From assembly GCF_000526495.1 (NCBI RefSeq), contig NZ_JAGE01000002.1, positions 1 to 64,000 of the forward strand: a DNA stretch of 64,000 bases. Reading direction: 5' to 3'. The DNA is from Ruminiclostridium josui JCM 17888. Its GTDB lineage: Bacteria > Bacillota > Clostridia > Acetivibrionales > DSM-1351. How positions within the stretch are numbered: position 1 is the stretch's first letter; each line of letters begins with the position of its first letter. Shown here piece by piece: positions 61,458-64,000 of the stretch. Made by a program: the position numbers and the translations under genes. Below the pieces are notes generated by a model, which was given only the letters and a program-made list of their open reading frames with translations, did not search any database and was not told where the DNA came from.

Positions 61458-61636
61458 AAGCGTACCAATGTAGCAAATGTATGCATTTGACTGACCTTGA
61501 TGAAACATGTAATTGCCAAATGGGAATTGACCCAAGACCAAATCACAGGGAAAAGGGTGATTCCGAACTTTGTAAAAAGAGTTTCCAACTGTTAGAACCT
61601 GAAAAGCATTGGCATGAAAAATTTAGTTGGGAATAG
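61454..61636 (+). CDS. 60-residue Cys-rich phage protein
   Basis: Begins MKAYQCSKCMHLTDLDETCNC, four Cys in C-x2-C ... C-x-C spacing, with another Cys later. A zinc-binding role is likely from composition alone. It is translationally coupled to the preceding gene. Confidence 0.45.
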   Translation: MKAYQCSKCMHLTDLDETCNCQMGIDPRPNHREKGDSELCKKSFQLLEPEKHWHEKFSWE

Positions 61637-61715
61637 TTCAGAATATGAATACAGGACGTTATAAGAATATTGCATTGTTTCATGGAATATCTATCATCAT
61701 TCCAATAAACGGCTT

Positions 61716-61729
61716 CGAACATTTGTTCT
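61716..61729. promoter_or_regulatory. LexA/SOS box CGAACATTTGTTCT
   Basis: Matches the Gram-positive LexA consensus CGAAC-N4-GTTCG except for the last base. It is followed by TAATAT near 61738 as a possible -10 and precedes the gene starting about 61769. The 80-base gap before it is the only sizeable gap in this operon, consistent with an internal, damage-inducible promoter. Confidence 0.6.
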
Positions 61730-61768
61730 TTTTGTGTTAATATATATCAATAAGGAGTGATGATTGAT

Positions 61769-62002
61769 ATGAGAAAAGTTGATGATATAGAAAAATGGAA
61801 TTTTCTTAAAGAAATTCTTATCGAAAAAGGATATATACCTTGGCAATATCAATATGGGACAGATTGCCCCGAGGGATTTCATGTTTGGTTTTGGAAGACC
61901 AATAGACCAATTTATGAAGTCGTAACCCATAATAAATTAATTGAAAAAGATATTATAAATACTTCTTGGAAAAAGAATTCGGAAGGGGATGAAAGTAATT
62001 GA
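61769..62002 (+). CDS. Phage protein under a probable SOS promoter
   Basis: 77 residues from ATG 61769, or slightly longer from ATG 61760; AAGGAG ends at 61757. Aromatic-rich (WNFLKEILIEKGYIPWQYQY, FHVWFWKTNRPIYEV). No family recognised. Its stop overlaps the ASCH gene start. If the LexA box upstream works, this and the following three genes would rise after DNA damage. Confidence 0.55.
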   Translation: MRKVDDIEKWNFLKEILIEKGYIPWQYQYGTDCPEGFHVWFWKTNRPIYEVVTHNKLIEKDIINTSWKKNSEGDESN

Positions 62003-62484
62003 AAGCAATAACTATTTGGCAGCCTTGGGCTTCATTAATTGCGCATGGTAAAAAGAAAATTGAAACGAGGTCATGGAAGGCTCCTGATAATATAATAGGA
62101 CATAGAATTGCGATTCATGCGGCTGTATCAATGCCGAAATGGGTAAAAAAACTCTGTCCAGGATTCGCAAAGTTGATAGGAATTAAAGATTATACTGGCT
62201 CATGGCTTTATTACATTGAGCAAGGAGTAGGTCCGTTTGGAAAAATTGTGGCTACTGCAAAACTTGCCAATTGCATCCCAATGATAGAAGAAAATAAAAT
62301 TGAGAATTATGCGGTTTTAAGCACAGGCGATAGACAACAAGTAGTTGATGGTCCTGAATATCATTTTGGAGATTATGCTCCTGGGCGCTATGCATGGATC
62401 CTCGAAGATATAAAAATGCTTGATAACCCTATATTAGCAAAAGGCATGCAGCGGTTATGGAATTGGGACGGTGATGCGAAATGA
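61999..62484 (+). CDS. ASCH-domain protein
   Basis: 161 residues from TTG 61999. The family opening is clear: ITIWQPWASLIAHGKKKIETRSW, followed by IAIHAA and a late YAPGRYAWILEDI. ASCH is a PUA-like fold that binds RNA or modified nucleosides; some members act as nucleoside deaminases or RNases. Phages often carry one of unknown role. Confidence 0.82.
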   Translation: MKAITIWQPWASLIAHGKKKIETRSWKAPDNIIGHRIAIHAAVSMPKWVKKLCPGFAKLIGIKDYTGSWLYYIEQGVGPFGKIVATAKLANCIPMIEENKIENYAVLSTGDRQQVVDGPEYHFGDYAPGRYAWILEDIKMLDNPILAKGMQRLWNWDGDAK

Positions 62485-63014
62485 ATCCATTTGGAATCGG
62501 TGGACATTGGAAGATTGACCCTGACGGGCGACAGGATAGAGGAAGTGGAGTATGTACAAAAAGGCAAATGACACCTGAAGAAATTGAGAAATATGGAAGT
62601 GTAGTTAAATTCGAAAATAAACCGTCAAAATTAGCGTCCGTCCCTGGGATGGTCAGAAAGGATATGTCTATGAAAGATAAAATCAATAAAGATAGGTTAC
62701 TTGAAATATGTGGTGAGCATGGTTTTACAAGAACGGCTTATAATATGGCAGCGACTGAATTTGGAGTCTCAGCAAATAGTATTCAGACTTATGTATCAAA
62801 AAACAAACTACATAAGGAACTTAATACAAATGAACCATTACAAACGGTTCAATCATCAGACCAAAATCGCAAAGAAGAATCGGGAACGACATCTGATATT
62901 GAACTCGAAATAATAAATAAAATAAAATCCATTGTAGATGAGAACAGAAATTACAGGGACAAGCTTTCACAAATAAAGGCTGCTCTTGAAGATATAATCA
63001 AAACAATCGCCTGA
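62481..63014 (+). CDS. HTH phage protein
   Basis: 177 residues starting in an ATGA overlap. The middle (LLEICGEHGFTRTAYNMAATEFGVSANSIQTYV) looks like a helix-turn-helix similar to those in phage antitermination or packaging-associated regulators; a coiled coil ends the protein. The first 40 residues contain Cys and Gly but no clear fold. Likely a DNA-binding regulator. Confidence 0.5.
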   Translation: MNPFGIGGHWKIDPDGRQDRGSGVCTKRQMTPEEIEKYGSVVKFENKPSKLASVPGMVRKDMSMKDKINKDRLLEICGEHGFTRTAYNMAATEFGVSANSIQTYVSKNKLHKELNTNEPLQTVQSSDQNRKEESGTTSDIELEIINKIKSIVDENRNYRDKLSQIKAALEDIIKTIA

Positions 63015-63033
63015 AAAAGGAAGGAGTTAAAGG

Positions 63034-63552
63034 ATGCTTATACGACCGGAAGAAATGAAATATCTTTTGAAAAATTTGCAATTATTAAATGCAGCACATG
63101 ACAGTATGAAACGTGGACTTGAAACTCTTGTAGCAGACGTGGATAGCGAGATATATTCAGCATGTATGAATGGTCCTGTAACTGGCGGTGGATTGCCCGG
63201 TCCTGGAGCAATATCAGATAAAACTGGCAGGATAGCAATAAATTTAGAATATTCTTCTCGGGATAATGTAAAGCAATTTCAGAGAGATATAAACCTACTG
63301 GCAAATGTCATTGAAAGCGTATATGCTGGAATGAAAGTGCTTACAAACATACAAAAATCAATTCTAAGATTAAGATATCCTGAAGATGGTTCTAAAGTAG
63401 CATGGAAGGACATAACGTCTGAATTAAACATTAGCGTAAGCCATATTCGTAAAATATTTGACTACAGTATAGCTAGGATGATAGCAGCTTCTCAAATTTC
63501 TATAGACACATTTCAAGAGGTAATGCAAATAATGGATGGAAGGGGCGTATAG
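63034..63552 (+). CDS. Sigma-4-like late gene activator
   Basis: 172 residues. The C-terminal part (ILRLRYPEDGSKVAWKDITSELNISVSHIRKIFDYSIARM) is a sigma region 4-like HTH, as in the ArpU/RinA and DUF1492 families that switch on phage late genes. It is the last gene of the early operon, immediately before a terminator, the usual position for such activators. Confidence 0.65.
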   Translation: MLIRPEEMKYLLKNLQLLNAAHDSMKRGLETLVADVDSEIYSACMNGPVTGGGLPGPGAISDKTGRIAINLEYSSRDNVKQFQRDINLLANVIESVYAGMKVLTNIQKSILRLRYPEDGSKVAWKDITSELNISVSHIRKIFDYSIARMIAASQISIDTFQEVMQIMDGRGV

Positions 63553-63567
63553 CCCCTTTAATTTTAG
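63541..63567 (+). terminator. Terminator at the end of the early operon
   Basis: AGGGGC and GCCCCT (63541-63558) form a compact stem overlapping the activator stop, followed by TTTAATTTT. Confidence 0.7.
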
Positions 63568-63671
63568 ATGGAATTGATCCTGTGTATGGGCATATTAAAA
63601 AGAGGGATCATATATTCCAAAATTAGGCATTTTGTGATAATATAGAATAAAAACTTTAGGAGGAATCGTTT

Positions 63672-63791
63672 ATGCCAGGCAACGAAATACGTTCAGGAAG
63701 TCCTAAGAATCCACCTACACCACCAAGGCCCAATATACCAAACTCAGGATCTCCATCGGGTCCAAAGTTACCGCCAAGGCCTAAGAAATAG
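63672..63791 (+). CDS. 39-residue proline-rich peptide
   Basis: ATG 63672 follows TTTAGGAGGAA and a possible -10 GATAATATA near 63635. One third of the residues are Pro (13 of 39) with Gly, Ser, Lys and Arg; motifs PPTPPRP and LPPRPKK resemble SH3-ligand sequences. No signal peptide or membrane segment. Its last 11 bases overlap the 3' end of the convergent gene. Function unknown. Confidence 0.6.
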   Translation: MPGNEIRSGSPKNPPTPPRPNIPNSGSPSGPKLPPRPKK

Positions 63792-64000
63792 ATTTATGCT
63801 TCTTAGCTTTACTTTGGCACCATGCTACATAATCACTCGTATCGTAATCTTTGATTACGATATTCTTTTCTATATCAACATATGTATTAATAACTTTTGT
63901 AAACAATCTCTCTGGATCATAGTCATCATAATAATACAAAACATCTGGAGTCTCCAAGACGATGCTTTTTTCTTCATCGGGAAGCAAATAATGTTTTGCA
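63781..64000 (-). CDS. Partial hypothetical protein running off the window
   Basis: On the minus strand the frame is open from the window end to a stop at 63781. A TTG at 63987 is possible, but reading upstream still gives protein-like sequence (KHYLLPDEEKS), so the gene probably continues past 64000. It is acidic with many Tyr and Asp (YYYDDYDPERLF). Convergent with the proline-rich gene. Not recognised. Confidence 0.5.
   Translation of the reverse strand, partial: AKHYLLPDEEKSIVLETPDVLYYYDDYDPERLFTKVINTYVDIEKNIVIKDYDTSDYVAWCQSKAKKHKSIS

Overview
The window looks like the chromosome of a low-GC, anaerobic, endospore-forming member of the Clostridia. The spo0A tail, spoVM, ylbJ, an FtsA-like ATPase, HD-GYP and GGDEF proteins and the spoVM-rpmB-recG-rsmD-coaD gene order all fit, and a Ruminiclostridium-like host is plausible, though species cannot be fixed from sequence alone. 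Three blocks are visible: an integrated element at the 3' end of spo0A (1-8.25 kb), an ordinary chromosomal stretch (8.25-35.86 kb, with one IS1182-type insertion at its right end), and the early half of a prophage (35.87 kb to the window end).

Block 1 starts inside the last codons of spo0A. The same 134 bases (1-134) recur at 8116-8249, next to a terminator that probably belongs to the host gene. So about 8.1 kb integrated at the spo0A 3' end and rebuilt the gene tail. The element carries a tyrosine recombinase broken by one in-frame TGA, secreted or membrane cargo genes (several damaged), a complete IS66-family insertion lacking a target duplication, a VanZ-like protein, and a short promoter-driven pair of micro-ORFs near its right end.

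Block 2 holds an SH3 secreted protein, an OmpR-type two-component system followed by an HtrA protease, an HD-GYP protein, glgA, nth, an FtsA-like ATPase, a GGDEF protein, spoVM (23 codons), rpmB, recG, rsmD, coaD, ylbJ, ilvE, an ECF-S membrane protein, and a MocR regulator, aminotransferase and cysteine-desulfurase-like cluster. Three copies of a 10-bp box precede the MocR gene.

Block 3 is a prophage integrated into a tRNA-Pro(GGG)-like gene; only the displaced 3' half of the tRNA is in the window. The integrase and a short XRE repressor run leftward. A Cro-like protein and the early genes run rightward from a TTGACA-N17-TAATAT promoter, with near-identical GGTAAC-N4-GTTACC operators around the switch. 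The early region encodes a MazF-antirepressor fusion, a sporulation-type sigma factor, about 550 bases of heavily folded non-coding sequence, and a protein consisting essentially of the Spo0A DNA-binding domain. These are followed by a recombination module (SMC-like ATPase, YqaJ exonuclease, RecT), replication genes (DnaD-like initiator with internal 10-bp iterons, G39P-like helicase regulator, DnaN clamp, SSB, SNF2 helicases), DNA modification genes (C5 methyltransferase, helicase-methyltransferase fusion, PAPS-reductase-like enzyme), a ParB-like HTH protein, many small Cys-rich proteins, an SOS box, and a late-gene activator. Structural genes must lie beyond the right edge.

The most interesting hypothesis is that the prophage manipulates host sporulation with a sigma factor, a structured RNA and a receiver-less Spo0A mimic encoded side by side. 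The in-frame MazF-ORF6N-ORF6C fusion next to the lysogeny switch is the second standout.
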